A DNA stretch of 64,000 nucleotides from Leifsonia sp. SCN 70-46 (GCA_001725325.1 MEFY01000002.1:1987559-2051558), one strand, 5' to 3'. Shown: positions 1 through 9,018, numbered from the stretch's first letter. The notes: generated by a model from the letters alone, not told the origin. Program-made: numbers and translations.

Positions 1-275
1 TCGCCGTGCTCGACGAGGAGCAGGAGAACCCGCCCACCGTGGTGAAGGCGCGGCTCGCGAGCGCGTTCGGCGGGGTGCTGCTAGGCGCCGCGAACGCCCT
101 CATCCTCGTGGGGCTGCAGGTCGGCAGCCTCGCCGTCGTGTCGGTCATCGTGGGCCTGTACCCGGTGGTGACGATCGCGCTCGCGGCGATCGTGCACCGC
201 GAGCGGCTCACGGTCGTGCAGGGCGTGGGGGTGGCGCTCGCCGTGGCCGCGCCCGTGCTGCTCGCCGCGGCCTAG
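1..275 (+). CDS. EamA/DMT-family transporter, C-terminal part (5' truncated)
   Basis: Only the last ~90 residues are inside the window, and the reading frame is open to the left edge. They contain three hydrophobic segments, a V-x-G-L-Y-P-V-V-T stretch and a following R-E-R-L loop. This is the layout of the last transmembrane helices of EamA (drug/metabolite transporter, DMT) proteins, where a short E-R-L/S-x-x-Q loop precedes the final helix. Family members are 10-TM inner-membrane exporters of small metabolites. The substrate cannot be read from the sequence. The TAG stop is also the first half of the -10-like box of the next gene. Confidence 0.75.
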   Translation, partial: AVLDEEQENPPTVVKARLASAFGGVLLGAANALILVGLQVGSLAVVSVIVGLYPVVTIALAAIVHRERLTVVQGVGVALAVAAPVLLAAA

Positions 276-278
276 GCT
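273..278 (+). promoter_or_regulatory. -10 box of a leaderless promoter (nucleoside hydrolase)
   Basis: TAGGCT lies exactly 6 nt before the ATG at 285 and there is no Shine-Dalgarno sequence. The first three bases are the TAG stop of the transporter upstream. Leaderless transcription is inferred from this spacing. Confidence 0.55.
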
Positions 279-284
279 CGACCC

Positions 285-1214
285 ATGCCCTACTCGATCC
301 TCCTCGACTGCGATCCCGGTCTCGACGACGCCCTCGCGCTGCTGCTCGCGCACGGCGACCCGAACATCGACCTCGTCGGCGTCACGACCGTGGGCGGCAA
401 CGTCGGGCTCGAGAACACGACGCGCAACGCCCTGCAGCTGCGCGAGTACCTGCGCTTCCCCGACGTGCCCGTCTCCGCGGGCGCCGCGCACGGCCTCGTC
501 AAGGAGCCGCGCGACGCCGCGCACGTGCACGGGTCCGGCGGCCTCGGCAACGTCGTGCTGCCCGAGGCGACGCTGGGCGTGACGGGCGAGCACGCTGTCG
601 ACTTCATCATCGAGACGCTGCGGAAGACCCCGGGCTCGATCCACCTCGTGGCCACGGGCCCGCTCACCAACATCGCCCTCGCGCTCGAGAAGGAGCCCGC
701 GATCGCGCGGTGGGCGGCATCCTTCACGATCATGGGCGGCTCGTACACGCGCGGCAACGCGACGGTCGCCGCCGAGTTCAACATCTGGGCAGACCCCGAG
801 GCCGCGAAGATCGTCTTCGACGCCGACTGGCGCGTGACGATGATCGGGCTCGACCTCACGCTGCAGGCCCAGGCGAACAAGGCGGTCGTCGACAGGATGA
901 AGCAGCTCGGCCGTCTCGCCGACGAGCTCATCGTGCCGCTCTCGACGTTCTACTTCAACCCGACGATGCCCGACTGGGACGGCCAGGCCGTGCACGACGT
1001 GTGCGCCGTGGCGTACGTGGCGCGGCCCGACCTCTTCCTCGCGCAGCCCGCGCGCGTCGACGTGGAGACGAAGGGCGAGTTCACCGAGGGGATGACCGTG
1101 GTCGACTTCACCACGGCGACCCCCAACGCGCTCGTGGCGACCAAGCTCGACGTCGACGGGTTCTGGGCCTACGTGGAGAGCGTCTACGCGAGGGTCGCGG
1201 CCGAGCACTCGTGA
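285..1214 (+). CDS. Inosine/uridine-preferring nucleoside hydrolase
   Basis: This 309-residue protein begins with the diagnostic D-x-D-P-G-x-D-D motif (D8, D10, D14, D15), which binds Ca2+ and activates water in nucleoside N-ribohydrolases (IunH/Rih family). A T-G-P-L-T-N-I-A-L-A motif near residue 125 and an E-F-N-I-W-x-D-P-E-A block near 160 are also family hallmarks. The enzyme splits the N-glycosidic bond of nucleosides to free base plus ribose, serving purine/pyrimidine salvage in the cytoplasm. The length matches the family norm (about 310). Base specificity is not predictable. The stop overlaps the GTG start of the downstream helicase gene (GTGA), which suggests translational coupling. 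Confidence 0.93.
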   Translation: MPYSILLDCDPGLDDALALLLAHGDPNIDLVGVTTVGGNVGLENTTRNALQLREYLRFPDVPVSAGAAHGLVKEPRDAAHVHGSGGLGNVVLPEATLGVTGEHAVDFIIETLRKTPGSIHLVATGPLTNIALALEKEPAIARWAASFTIMGGSYTRGNATVAAEFNIWADPEAAKIVFDADWRVTMIGLDLTLQAQANKAVVDRMKQLGRLADELIVPLSTFYFNPTMPDWDGQAVHDVCAVAYVARPDLFLAQPARVDVETKGEFTEGMTVVDFTTATPNALVATKLDVDGFWAYVESVYARVAAEHS

Positions 1215-3753
1215 CCTCCCTCCTCGACCTCGCGCCGCGGCCCTTCGAGGCGGATGCGGCGTACACGGCGTTCGCCGGCTGGGCGGAGGGCCGCGGCCTG
1301 CCGCTGTACCCCGCGCAGGACGAGGCGCTCATCGAGATCGTCTCGGGCGCCAACGTCGTGCTCTCGACGCCCACGGGCACGGGAAAGTCGCCGTCGCCGT
1401 CGCCGCGCACTTCACCGCCCTCGCCCAGGGCGGACGGTCGTACTACACGGCCCCCATCAAGGCGCTCGTGAGCGAGAAGTTCTTCGCCCTCGTCGACATC
1501 TTCGGGGCCGAGAACGTCGGCATGGTCACGGGCGACTCGAGCGTCAACGGCGACGCGCCCATCATCTGCTGCACCGCCGAGATCCTCGCGAACCTCGCGC
1601 TACGCCAGGGTGCGGACGCCGACGTCGACCAGGTCGTCATGGACGAGTTCCACTTCTACGCCGATCCCGAGCGCGGGTGGGCGTGGCAGGTGCCGCTGCT
1701 GACCCTGCCGAGGGCTCAGTTCATCCTCATGTCCGCGACGCTCGGCGACATGAAGCCCATCGCCGACGACCTCTCGAAGCGCACCGGTCGCGAGACGGCG
1801 CTCATCACGGGCGTCGACAGGCCCGTGCCCCTGCACTACTCCTACGTGCTCACGCCCGTGCACGAGACCGTGGAGGAGCTGCTGCACACGGGGCAGTCAC
1901 CCGTCTACATCGTGCACTTCTCGCAGGCCGCGGCCCTCGAGCGCGCGCAGGCCATGACGAGCGTCAAGGTCATCAGCCGCGAGCAGCGCGACGAGATCGC
2001 GGAGGCTATCGGCGGGTTCCGGTTCACGACGCGCTTCGGGCAGACGCTGTCACGGCTCATCCGCGCGGGCATCGGCGTGCACCACGCGGGCATGCTGCCC
2101 AAGTACCGCCGGCTCGTCGAGCAGCTCGCCCAGCGCGGGTTGCTGCGGGTCATCTGCGGCACCGACACGCTCGGCGTCGGCATCAACGTGCCGATCCGCA
2201 CCGTGCTGCTCACGGCCCTCACCAAGTACGACGGCACGAGGATGCGCCAGCTCACGGCCCGCGAGTTCCACCAGGTCGCCGGTCGGGCCGGACGCGCGGG
2301 CTACGACACCGCCGGATACGTCGTCGCCGAGGCCCCCGAGCACGAGACGGAGAACGCCAAGCTTGTCGCCAAGGCGGGCGACGACATCAAGAAGATCCGC
2401 AAGATCGTGCGCAAGAAGGCCCCGGAGGGGTTCGTCTCGTGGGGCGAGGCGAGCTTCGAGCGGCTCATCGCCGCCGAGCCCGAGGTGCTCACGAGCCACA
2501 TGCAGGTGAGCCATTCGATGATCCTCAACGTCATCGCCCGCGAGGGGGACGCGTTCCAGGAGATGCGCGACCTCATCTTCGACTCGCACGAGACCTGGCA
2601 CGGCAAGCTCGCCCTCGCACGCAAGGCGCTCGCGATCTACCGCACGCTGCGCACCGCGGGCGTCGTGACGCAGGTGACGGTGCCGGTCATGGCGATGTAC
2701 GACGGCGAGCTGGTCGAGACGCTCGAGGAGCGCACCGAGATCCGGCTGACCGTCGACCTGCAGCCCAACTTCGCGCTCAACCAGCCGCTCTCGCCGTTCG
2801 CGCTCGCCGTGTTCGAGCTGCTCGACCCCGAGTCGCCCACCTACGCGCTCGACATGATCTCGGTGCTCGAGGCGACGCTCGACGACCCCCGGCCCGTGCT
2901 GCAGCAGCAGCAGTTCATGGCGCGCGGCGAGGCCGTGGCGGCGATGAAGGCCGAGGGCATCGAGTACGACCAGCGCATGGAGCTGCTCGAGGATGTCACG
3001 TGGCCCAAACCCCTCGAGGAGCTGCTCACCGCCGCCTTCGCCACCTACAGCTCCACGCAGCCGTGGATCGGCGACTTCGAGCTCAGCCCCAAGTCGGTGG
3101 TGCGCGACCTCTACGAGCGCGCCATGACGTTCGCCGACTTCACGGGCTTCTACCAGCTCGCGCCGCGTGAGGGTCTCGTGCTGCGCTACCTCTCCGACGC
3201 CTACCGCGCCGCCCGCCAGACCATCCCCGACGACGCCAAGACGGAGGAGCTGCGCGACCTCATCGAGTGGCTCGGCGAGCTCGTGCGCCAGGTCGACTCG
3301 AGCCTGCTCGACGAGTGGGAGTCGATGGTCAACCCCTCCGACGACCCCACGGCGCCCGTCGTGCCGCCCGCGCCGCCGAGCGTGCTCGCGAATCCGCGCG
3401 CGTTCCGAGTGCTCGTGCGCAACGAGCTGTTCCGCCGCGTGCAGCTCGCCGCGCTCGAGGACTGGGCCGCCCTCGGCGAGCTCGACGCGGCAGCGGGCTT
3501 CGACGCCGACGCCTGGCGCGACGCCATGGACGACTACTTCGACGAGCACAACTCCCTCGGCACGGGCGGCGACGCCCGCGGCCCGGCCATGCTCATGATC
3601 ACGGAGGGCCCGCAGCAGTGGACCGTCCGGCAGATCTTCGACGACCCGGCGGGCGACCACGACTGGGGCATCAGCGCGACGGTCGACCTCGCCGAGTCCG
3701 CGGAGCAGGGGCTCGCGGTCGTGCGGGTCACGTCGGTCGGCATGGTGGGTTGA
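1211..3753 (+). pseudogene. DEAD/DEAH-box helicase (HelY/DUF3516 type), frameshifted at Walker A
   Basis: Two frames together encode an ~847-residue helicase. The first starts at GTG 1211 and reads through the Walker A motif T-P-T-G-T-G-K-S (K59). The second resumes in the +1 frame from about 1393 with V-A-V-A-A-H-F-T-A-L-A-Q-G-G-R-S-Y-Y-T-A-P-I-K-A-L-V and continues to 3753. The second part carries the D-E-F-H box (motif II), S-A-T (motif III) and the motif VI region H-Q-V-A-G-R-A-G-R-A-G, followed by a long C-terminal DUF3516-like region. Restoring one base in the codon at 1391-1392 (giving K-S-L-V-A-V-A-A-H-F) repairs the family consensus. The break is therefore a 1-nt deletion or a sequencing error. 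Everything else is intact and under normal codon use, so an assembly error or a very recent lesion is likely. Confidence 0.85.
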
Positions 3754-3774
3754 GCGAGCGCTGGAGGGCGCTGC

Positions 3775-5010
3775 TCAACCCGCGAACACCGTCCGCTCGA
3801 GGTACGCGTTGCGGAACTTGCCCGCGGGGTCGAGCTCGTGGGCGAGCGCGACGAAGTCGTCGAGGCGCGGGTAGAGCTCACGCCGCACCGAAGCGAAGAG
3901 CTTGCCCCAGTGCGGGCGCGCGTCGAACGGCGCGAGCGCCTCCTCGATGACGGGCAGGAGCGGCAGCACCGCGTCGGGCTCGTTCTTCCAGGTGAAGTGG
4001 ATGGCCGTGGCGTCCGTGTCGTACGCGCCGCTCAGCCACAGCGAGTCGGCGGCGAGGGTGCGCAGCTCGGTGATGTGCAGGTGCGGCGTGATGCGGTCGC
4101 GCAGCGCGCGGACGGCCTCGAGGGCCGCGACGGCGTGGTGGCGCGGCACGAGGTACTCGGTCTGCAGCTCGTCGCCGTTGCTGGGCTTGAAGCCCATCTT
4201 GAAGTGGGGGAGCCGCTCGTTCCACGGCCCCGGCACCCCGCCCTGCTGCGTGGTGCTCGACGCCGCGCCCTCCGCGAGGCCGACCTCGGCCGGCAGCGGC
4301 CTCGCGCCGTAGACCTCGCCCGGGGGCATCCTCTCGTCCATGCGGGTCTTGAGCCACACGGTCGTGCGTGAGTCGTCCGACCAGTCGGTGAAGATGCTCA
4401 CGCTGTAGGCGCGAGACGTGATCGCCGCGTAGTTCTCGATGAGGCGCGGCCAGGCCAGGCCCGAGTAGACGTCCTGGCGCACGAGGTAGCTCGGCTCGAT
4501 GTCGAGCGTGAGGCGCGTGACGACGCCGAGCGCGCCGAGCGAGACGACGGCGCCGTCGAACTCGTCGTCGACGGGGCTGAACTCCACGAGGTCGCCGTCG
4601 GCGGTCACGAGCTCGATGCCCGAGACGGCACGCGCGAGGGTGCCGTTGCGGTCGCCGGAGCCGTGTGTGCCCGTCGCGACGGCGCCGCCCACCGAGATGT
4701 GGGGGAGCGACGCCATGTTGCGCAGCGCCCAGCCCGCGCGCTCGAGCTCGGCGGCGAGGTCGCCGTAGCGCACGCCCGCCGAGAACGACACGGTCTCGCT
4801 CTCCGCGTCGACGAGGATGCCCGGCTCGAGCCCCTCGAGGGTCACGAGCTCGGCGGAGTCGGCGAGGTCGTTGAACGAGTGCCGCGTGCCGAGGGCGCGC
4901 ATGCGCGGCGCCGCGGCGACGATGCCCCGCAGCTCGTCGACGGTGCGCGGCGCGTGCAGCGCCCCCGCGGTGTACTCGTAGTGCCGCGCCCAGTTCGTCC
5001 CTATGCTCAC
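3775..5010 (-). CDS. FAD-dependent alditol (xylitol) oxidase-like protein
   Basis: This 411-residue VAO-type flavoprotein closely resembles Streptomyces AldO. The N-terminal N-W-A-R-H-Y-x-Y-T-A start, the G-T-R-H-S-F-N motif (H44, the expected covalent FAD histidine) and the N-M-A-S-L-P-H-I-S-V-G-G-A-V-A-T-G-T-H-G-S FAD-binding stretch are all visible. The C-terminal substrate domain keeps the E-L-R motif near residue 317 and the P-H-W-G-K lysine block near 371. Members oxidise terminal hydroxyls of sugar alcohols with O2, giving the aldose and H2O2. The start is GTG. It is preceded by GAGGGG, which could be a Shine-Dalgarno, and a CAAGAT box also sits 6 nt upstream. It converges with the helicase gene and diverges from the hydrolase at 5042. 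Confidence 0.87.
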   Translation of the reverse strand: MSIGTNWARHYEYTAGALHAPRTVDELRGIVAAAPRMRALGTRHSFNDLADSAELVTLEGLEPGILVDAESETVSFSAGVRYGDLAAELERAGWALRNMASLPHISVGGAVATGTHGSGDRNGTLARAVSGIELVTADGDLVEFSPVDDEFDGAVVSLGALGVVTRLTLDIEPSYLVRQDVYSGLAWPRLIENYAAITSRAYSVSIFTDWSDDSRTTVWLKTRMDERMPPGEVYGARPLPAEVGLAEGAASSTTQQGGVPGPWNERLPHFKMGFKPSNGDELQTEYLVPRHHAVAALEAVRALRDRITPHLHITELRTLAADSLWLSGAYDTDATAIHFTWKNEPDAVLPLLPVIEEALAPFDARPHWGKLFASVRRELYPRLDDFVALAHELDPAGKFRNAYLERTVFAG

Positions 5011-5029
5011 CCCCTCATCTTGCCCTGCC

Positions 5030-5035
5030 TAGACT
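5030..5035 (+). promoter_or_regulatory. -10 box of a leaderless promoter (alpha/beta hydrolase)
   Basis: TAGACT ends 6 nt before the ATG at 5042, without a ribosome-binding site. It lies in the short divergent gap with the alditol-oxidase gene. Confidence 0.5.
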
Positions 5036-5041
5036 TGCGGC

Positions 5042-5860
5042 ATGGCACGGCAGCGCAGGGCGATGAGGCCGCGCGGCGAGCAGTCGTACCGCGTGCGGCA
5101 CAGCCGGGGTGCCACGTTCTACACCTCGCGCAGGGCCTTCGACGACCTGACCGTGGTCGTGAAGCGGTTCCCGCGCATCGCGGAGGGCGACGGCCCCGCG
5201 TTCGTGCTCGTGCACGGCATCGGCGTGTCGTCGCGGTACTACCACCCGGCCGCGGCCGAGCTCGCGAAGGTCGGCCGGGTCTTCCTCGTCGACCTCCCCG
5301 GCTACGGCGCGGCCCCCGACCCGCGGCGCGACGTGTCGATAGCCGACCACGCCGCGGTGCTCGCGTCGGTGCTCGCCGACTCCGGGCTCGAGAACCCCGT
5401 GCTGGTCGGGCACTCCATGGGCGCGCAGGTCGTGTCGCGCCTCGCCGTGGACTCGCCGGGCCTCACCGACCGAATCGTGCTCATGGCCCCCACCATGCCC
5501 CCGGACGAGCGCAGGGTCGGCAGGGCGGCGTGGCTGCTCATCGCCGACGGCATCCGCAACCCCGTGCGAGCCAACCTCATCGTGGCGTGGGACTACTTCG
5601 TGCGCTGCGGCATGCCGTACTTCTTCCGCCAGCTGCCGCACCTCTTCGGCGACCGCATCGAGGAGCGCCTCGCGGGAATCCGCGCGAGCACGCTCGTGCT
5701 CACGGGCGACCACGACCTCGTCGTGCCTGAGCCGTGGGCCCGCTCGGTCGCCGACGGCATCGCGGGCGCGCGCTTCGGACTCGTGAAGGGGCCGCACCTC
5801 ATCATGTTCAGCGATCCCGAGGGCGTCGCCCGCCAGATCGTGGAGCACGCGGCGCGATGA
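5042..5860 (+). CDS. Alpha/beta hydrolase
   Basis: This is a 272-residue alpha/beta-hydrolase-fold protein. It shows the oxyanion strand V-L-V-H-G-I-G-V-S near residue 57, the nucleophile elbow G-H-S-M-G (S125), an acid candidate in L-T-G-D-H-D near 221 and a histidine in G-P-H-L-I-M-F near 253. The catalytic triad therefore looks complete. There is no signal peptide. The physiological ester or other substrate is unknown. It overlaps the next hydrolase by ATGA, so the two are co-translated. Confidence 0.88.
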   Translation: MARQRRAMRPRGEQSYRVRHSRGATFYTSRRAFDDLTVVVKRFPRIAEGDGPAFVLVHGIGVSSRYYHPAAAELAKVGRVFLVDLPGYGAAPDPRRDVSIADHAAVLASVLADSGLENPVLVGHSMGAQVVSRLAVDSPGLTDRIVLMAPTMPPDERRVGRAAWLLIADGIRNPVRANLIVAWDYFVRCGMPYFFRQLPHLFGDRIEERLAGIRASTLVLTGDHDLVVPEPWARSVADGIAGARFGLVKGPHLIMFSDPEGVARQIVEHAAR

Positions 5861-6525
5861 GGATGCGCGACTTCCTGTGGGGCGTCGGTCTCGACTACGC
5901 GTGGGCGTTCTCGACGCGCGCGGGATGGCTGCTGCACAGGACTCCGCCCACGCTCACGGAGGGCACCCGCCGGCCGGTGCTGCTCATCCCTGGCGTGTAC
6001 GAGCCGTGGCGGTACCTGCTGACCGTCGGGCTGCGGCTGCATGCTGCCGGGCATCCCGTGCACGTGCTGCCCGAGCTGCGACTCAACGTCGCGCCCATCG
6101 CCGAGTCGGCCGACCTCGCGCACCGCTACCTCGTCGCCCACGACCTGCGCGGCGTGGCCGTGGTCGGACACAGCAAGGGCGGCATCATCGGCAAGCACAT
6201 GATGGCGTTCGACGACGTCGACGGGCGCGTCGACCGCATGGTCGCGATCTCGAGCCCGTTCGGCGGCTCCGACCGTGCGAAGTACGTGCCGCTGCGCCCT
6301 CTGCGGCCCTTCCTGCCCGGAGACCCCCTGCTCGTCGCCCTCGCGGCGAACCTCGAGCTCAACTCGCGCATCACGTCGATCTTCACGGAGACCGACCAGG
6401 TGGTCCCCAACGGCAGCTACCTCGAGGGGGCCACCAACATCGTCGTGCCGCTCGTCGGGCACTTCCGCCTGCTGTCGGATCCGCGCGTGATTGACATCAT
6501 CGAGACCGCCGTGGGTGTTGACTGA
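5857..6525 (+). CDS. Alpha/beta hydrolase, PGAP1/lipase-like
   Basis: This 222-residue protein starts at the ATG overlapping the previous stop (ATGA). It has the P-V-L-L-I-P-G-V-Y-E oxyanion strand near residue 39 and a G-H-S-K-G-G nucleophile elbow (S106). The G-H-S-K-G-G form is typical of PGAP1-like and lipase-type hydrolases acting on lipids. A late acid region (T-E-T-D-Q-V-V-P) and a G-H-F-R-L-L histidine complete a plausible triad. It forms a two-gene unit with the preceding hydrolase, and the two may act on related substrates. No substrate can be inferred. Confidence 0.82.
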   Translation: MRMRDFLWGVGLDYAWAFSTRAGWLLHRTPPTLTEGTRRPVLLIPGVYEPWRYLLTVGLRLHAAGHPVHVLPELRLNVAPIAESADLAHRYLVAHDLRGVAVVGHSKGGIIGKHMMAFDDVDGRVDRMVAISSPFGGSDRAKYVPLRPLRPFLPGDPLLVALAANLELNSRITSIFTETDQVVPNGSYLEGATNIVVPLVGHFRLLSDPRVIDIIETAVGVD

Positions 6526-6529
6526 CTCT

Positions 6530-7933
6530 GTGTCCACCACCAGCACCACCCCCGGCGTGCAGCGACAGCAGCGCCTCGTCCTCGTCATCGCCGTGCTCGC
6601 CTCGTTCGTGGCGTTCCTCGACAGCTCCGTCATCAACGTCGCGCTGCCCGCGATCAGCACGGAGCTCGGCGGAGGCCTGAGCACGCAGCAGTGGGTGGTC
6701 GACGCCTACCTCATCACCCTGAGCTCGCTCATCCTGCTCGCGGGCTCGCTCTCCGACGTGTTCGGACGCATCGTCGTGCTGCGAGTGGGGCTCATCGCGT
6801 TCGGCGTCTCGTCGCTGCTCATCGCGATCTCGCCCTCCGCCGAGTTCCTCATCATCCTGCGCGGCGTGCAGGGCATCGCGGGGGCACTGCTGGTGCCGAG
6901 CTCCCTCGCCCTCATCATCTCCACGTTCCGCGGGCCGGCACAGGCGAAGGCCATCGGCCTGTGGACGGCGTGGACGAGCGCCTCCTTCCTCGCGGGCCCC
7001 ATCCTCGGCGGCGTCTTCGTCGACTACCTCAGCTGGCGCTGGGTCTTCGTCATCAACGTGCTGCCCATCGCGATAGCCCTCTGGCTGCTCATCGTTCTGA
7101 AGCAGAGGGATGTGCGCGAGCAGGGCGTGCGCATCGACTACCTCGGCGCCGCGCTCGGGGTCGTCGGCCTCGGCGGTCCCGTCTTCGCGCTCATCGAGCA
7201 GGGCAACTACGGCTGGGGGAGCCCCGCGATCTTCCTGCCGTTCGGCATCGGAATCCTGTCGCTCGTGGCGTTCATCCTGTGGGAGCGCCGCGCCAAGCAG
7301 CCCATGCTGCCCCTCGGCATCTTCGCCGTGCGCAACTTCGCGTGGGGCAACGTCGCCACGGTCTTCATCTACGCGGCGCTCTCGATCGGCGGGTTCATCC
7401 TCGTCGTCTTCCTGCAGCAGGTCGCGGGATACCCGGCGACCCTCGCCGCGCTCGCCATGCTGCCCGTGTCGTTCGGCAACATCTTCCTGTCGGGGGTCTT
7501 CGGAAGCCTCGCGGGACGCTACGGGCCGCGCCTGTTCATGACCCTCGGGCCCATCGTGGCCGGCCTCGGGTACCTGTGGTTTCTCAGCATGGGCTCCGAG
7601 GTGGACTACTGGCTGCAGGTGCTGCCGGGCGTGATCATCTTCGCCGTGGGGCTCTCGGCGACCGTCGCGCCGCTCACCGCCGCGGTGCTGGGCTCGATCC
7701 CGAGTGACCAGGCCGGCATCGGCTCCGCCACAAACAACGCTGTGTCGCGCGTCGCGGGCCTCATCGCGACGGCCATGATCGGCGTGATCGTGGCGGGCAC
7801 GCTCGACGTCGACGGGTTCCACCGGGTCATCGTCGTGACGGCGGTGCTGCTCATCCTCGGCGGCGTCGTGTCGTTCGTGGGCATCCGCAACGTCACGGGC
7901 GCCGCCCCCGCCGAGGTGCCCCCGGCCCCCTGA
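6530..7933 (+). CDS. MFS transporter, DHA2 (14-TM EmrB/QacA) family
   Basis: This ~467-residue membrane protein begins with L-D-S-S-V-I-N-V-A-L-P-A-I, the diagnostic first-helix motif of DHA2 drug:H+ antiporters. Motif A (G-S-L-S-D-V-F-G-R) follows near residue 75, R-G-V-Q-G-I-A-G-A near 115 and the motif C region G-P-I-L-G-G near 150. About 14 hydrophobic segments can be counted. Members export drugs, dyes or metabolites using the proton gradient. The start is uncertain: I use GTG 6530, just after the upstream stop, but in-frame GTG 6515 or TTG 6491 would also work. There is no clear ribosome-binding site. Confidence 0.88.
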   Translation: MSTTSTTPGVQRQQRLVLVIAVLASFVAFLDSSVINVALPAISTELGGGLSTQQWVVDAYLITLSSLILLAGSLSDVFGRIVVLRVGLIAFGVSSLLIAISPSAEFLIILRGVQGIAGALLVPSSLALIISTFRGPAQAKAIGLWTAWTSASFLAGPILGGVFVDYLSWRWVFVINVLPIAIALWLLIVLKQRDVREQGVRIDYLGAALGVVGLGGPVFALIEQGNYGWGSPAIFLPFGIGILSLVAFILWERRAKQPMLPLGIFAVRNFAWGNVATVFIYAALSIGGFILVVFLQQVAGYPATLAALAMLPVSFGNIFLSGVFGSLAGRYGPRLFMTLGPIVAGLGYLWFLSMGSEVDYWLQVLPGVIIFAVGLSATVAPLTAAVLGSIPSDQAGIGSATNNAVSRVAGLIATAMIGVIVAGTLDVDGFHRVIVVTAVLLILGGVVSFVGIRNVTGAAPAEVPPAP

Positions 7934-7995
7934 CGGCCTCCGTCGCGCTCGTGAGAGCGCTCGTCGCGCAGTCGCGTCCCGAAGAGACCCTTCTT

Positions 7996-8066
7996 CGCGC
8001 GCCTTGGCCAGCGCCATACATATGTTCCGACTCCTTACGAATGTATGGCGTTGGCCAAGGAGCGCG
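7996..8066. repeat. Long imperfect palindrome between convergent genes
   Basis: Two 26-nt arms (7996-8021 and 8041-8066) are inverted copies with two mismatches, at 8001/8061 and 8011/8051. They enclose a 19-nt AT-rich loop (8022-8040). The arms contain CCTTGGCCA and CGCCATACAT. It sits between the convergent MFS and UbiA genes, but it lacks a T-run and is far longer than the other terminators here. It could be a bidirectional terminator, a REP-like or miniature mobile element, or a regulator-binding site. Confidence 0.8.
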
Positions 8067-8150
8067 GCGCGGTGACCGAGTCTTGACCGCGCATCCGGTC
8101 ACCCGCGGCGGGGTCGGGAGCCCGGAGCCACTCGGGGGCGCGCGCCGACC

Positions 8151-8978
8151 TCAGGCGAGGATGCGCGCCCCCGCGAGGGCGAGCAGCACGACGTCGAGGA
8201 GCGCCGCCGCGATGATGAGGCGGAAGATGAGCCGAGTGGGGCGCCGGGCGAGCACGAGCGCGGCGCACGCGGCGGCGAGCACCGCGCTGACCGCGAGGCC
8301 GATCCAGCCCCAGGGCTGCGGCGCGCCCAGCCCCACGACTATCGACACGGACGCGCCGGCCAGCGCGCCGGCGATGACGAGTCCCGCGGCGCGCGGGCCG
8401 GCACGGTGCGGGAGGCCGCGGATGCCCGTCGCGGCGTCGTCCTCGAGGTCGGGCAGCACGTTGGCGAAGTGCGCGGCCACGCCCAGCAGCGACCCCGCGA
8501 GGAGCGCCCACGGCGAGGCCGGCGCGGGGGAGGGCAGCGCGAGCGTGACGACGAGCGGCAGCAGCCCGAAGCTCACGACGTAGGGGAGCACCGAGAGCGC
8601 GGTGCCCTTGAGCCCCGCGTTGTATGCCCACGCCGACACGACGAACGCCGTGTGCGCGAGCGTCGCGGGCCAGCCGAGCGGGATCGTGAGCACGACGGCG
8701 AGGGCCGCTGAGACGAACGCGGCGTTCCGCACGACGGCCGCGGAGATGCGTCCGGCGGCGACGGGCTTGTCGGTGCGGCCCACCGCACGGTCGCGGTCGG
8801 CGTCGATCCAGTCGTTCGAGAGGCCCACCGAGACCTGGTTCGCGAGGAATGCGGCGCCCAGCAGCACGAGCCGCCACGGCTCGAGCCCCACTCCGAAGCC
8901 GAGGATGACCGCGATCGCCGACACCGCGAGGCCCGGTCCGGGGTGGGTGGAGAGCGCGAGCGCCGCGAGTTTCCGCAT
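8151..8978 (-). CDS. UbiA-family prenyltransferase
   Basis: This 275-residue polytopic membrane protein carries the first Asp-rich motif N-D-W-I-D-A-D-R-D (N55-D63), followed by D-K-P-V-A-A-G-R-I. It also has a second Asp-rich region P-D-L-E-D-D near residue 182. These are the Mg2+/diphosphate-binding motifs of UbiA prenyltransferases, which attach isoprenoid chains to quinone, haem or (bacterio)chlorophyll-type acceptors in the membrane. No partner gene here reveals the acceptor. The ATG at 8978 is chosen over longer upstream starts because a TACTAT box lies 6 nt before it. The gene diverges from the lacI-type gene and shares its regulatory gap. Confidence 0.85.
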   Translation of the reverse strand: MRKLAALALSTHPGPGLAVSAIAVILGFGVGLEPWRLVLLGAAFLANQVSVGLSNDWIDADRDRAVGRTDKPVAAGRISAAVVRNAAFVSAALAVVLTIPLGWPATLAHTAFVVSAWAYNAGLKGTALSVLPYVVSFGLLPLVVTLALPSPAPASPWALLAGSLLGVAAHFANVLPDLEDDAATGIRGLPHRAGPRAAGLVIAGALAGASVSIVVGLGAPQPWGWIGLAVSAVLAAACAALVLARRPTRLIFRLIIAAALLDVVLLALAGARILA

Positions 8979-8984
8979 CCCCGG

Positions 8985-8990
8985 ATAGTA
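8985..8990 (-). promoter_or_regulatory. -10 box of a leaderless promoter (UbiA gene)
   Basis: On the minus strand, TACTAT ends 6 nt before the ATG at 8978. The adjacent LacI operator candidate (8993-9010) would lie in the -35/spacer region of this promoter. Confidence 0.55.
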
Positions 8991-8992
8991 CC

Positions 8993-9010
8993 CTTGCAAG
9001 AACTTGCGTG
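8993..9010. promoter_or_regulatory. Candidate operator for the adjacent LacI-family regulator
   Basis: The sequence reads CTTGCAAG followed by AACTTGCGTG. It is a CTTGC-repeat arrangement that, as I recall, resembles MalR-type operators of actinomycetes. A related TTCTTGCGTG copy lies downstream at 10050-10059, before the glucosidase gene. Assignment to this regulator is inference from position and repetition. Confidence 0.5.
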
Positions 9011-9018
9011 GTTTTGCG

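Noticed and set aside
1254-3170. Long plus-strand frame (638 codons) overlapping the helicase
   Set aside because: It is Arg/Ala-rich with no recognisable motif. The helicase frame carries all conserved motifs.
8035-8877. Long minus-strand and plus-strand open frames across the UbiA gene and palindrome
   Set aside because: They are alanine/arginine-rich frames caused by high GC opposite a well-conserved gene. The similar peptides on both strands come from the palindrome.
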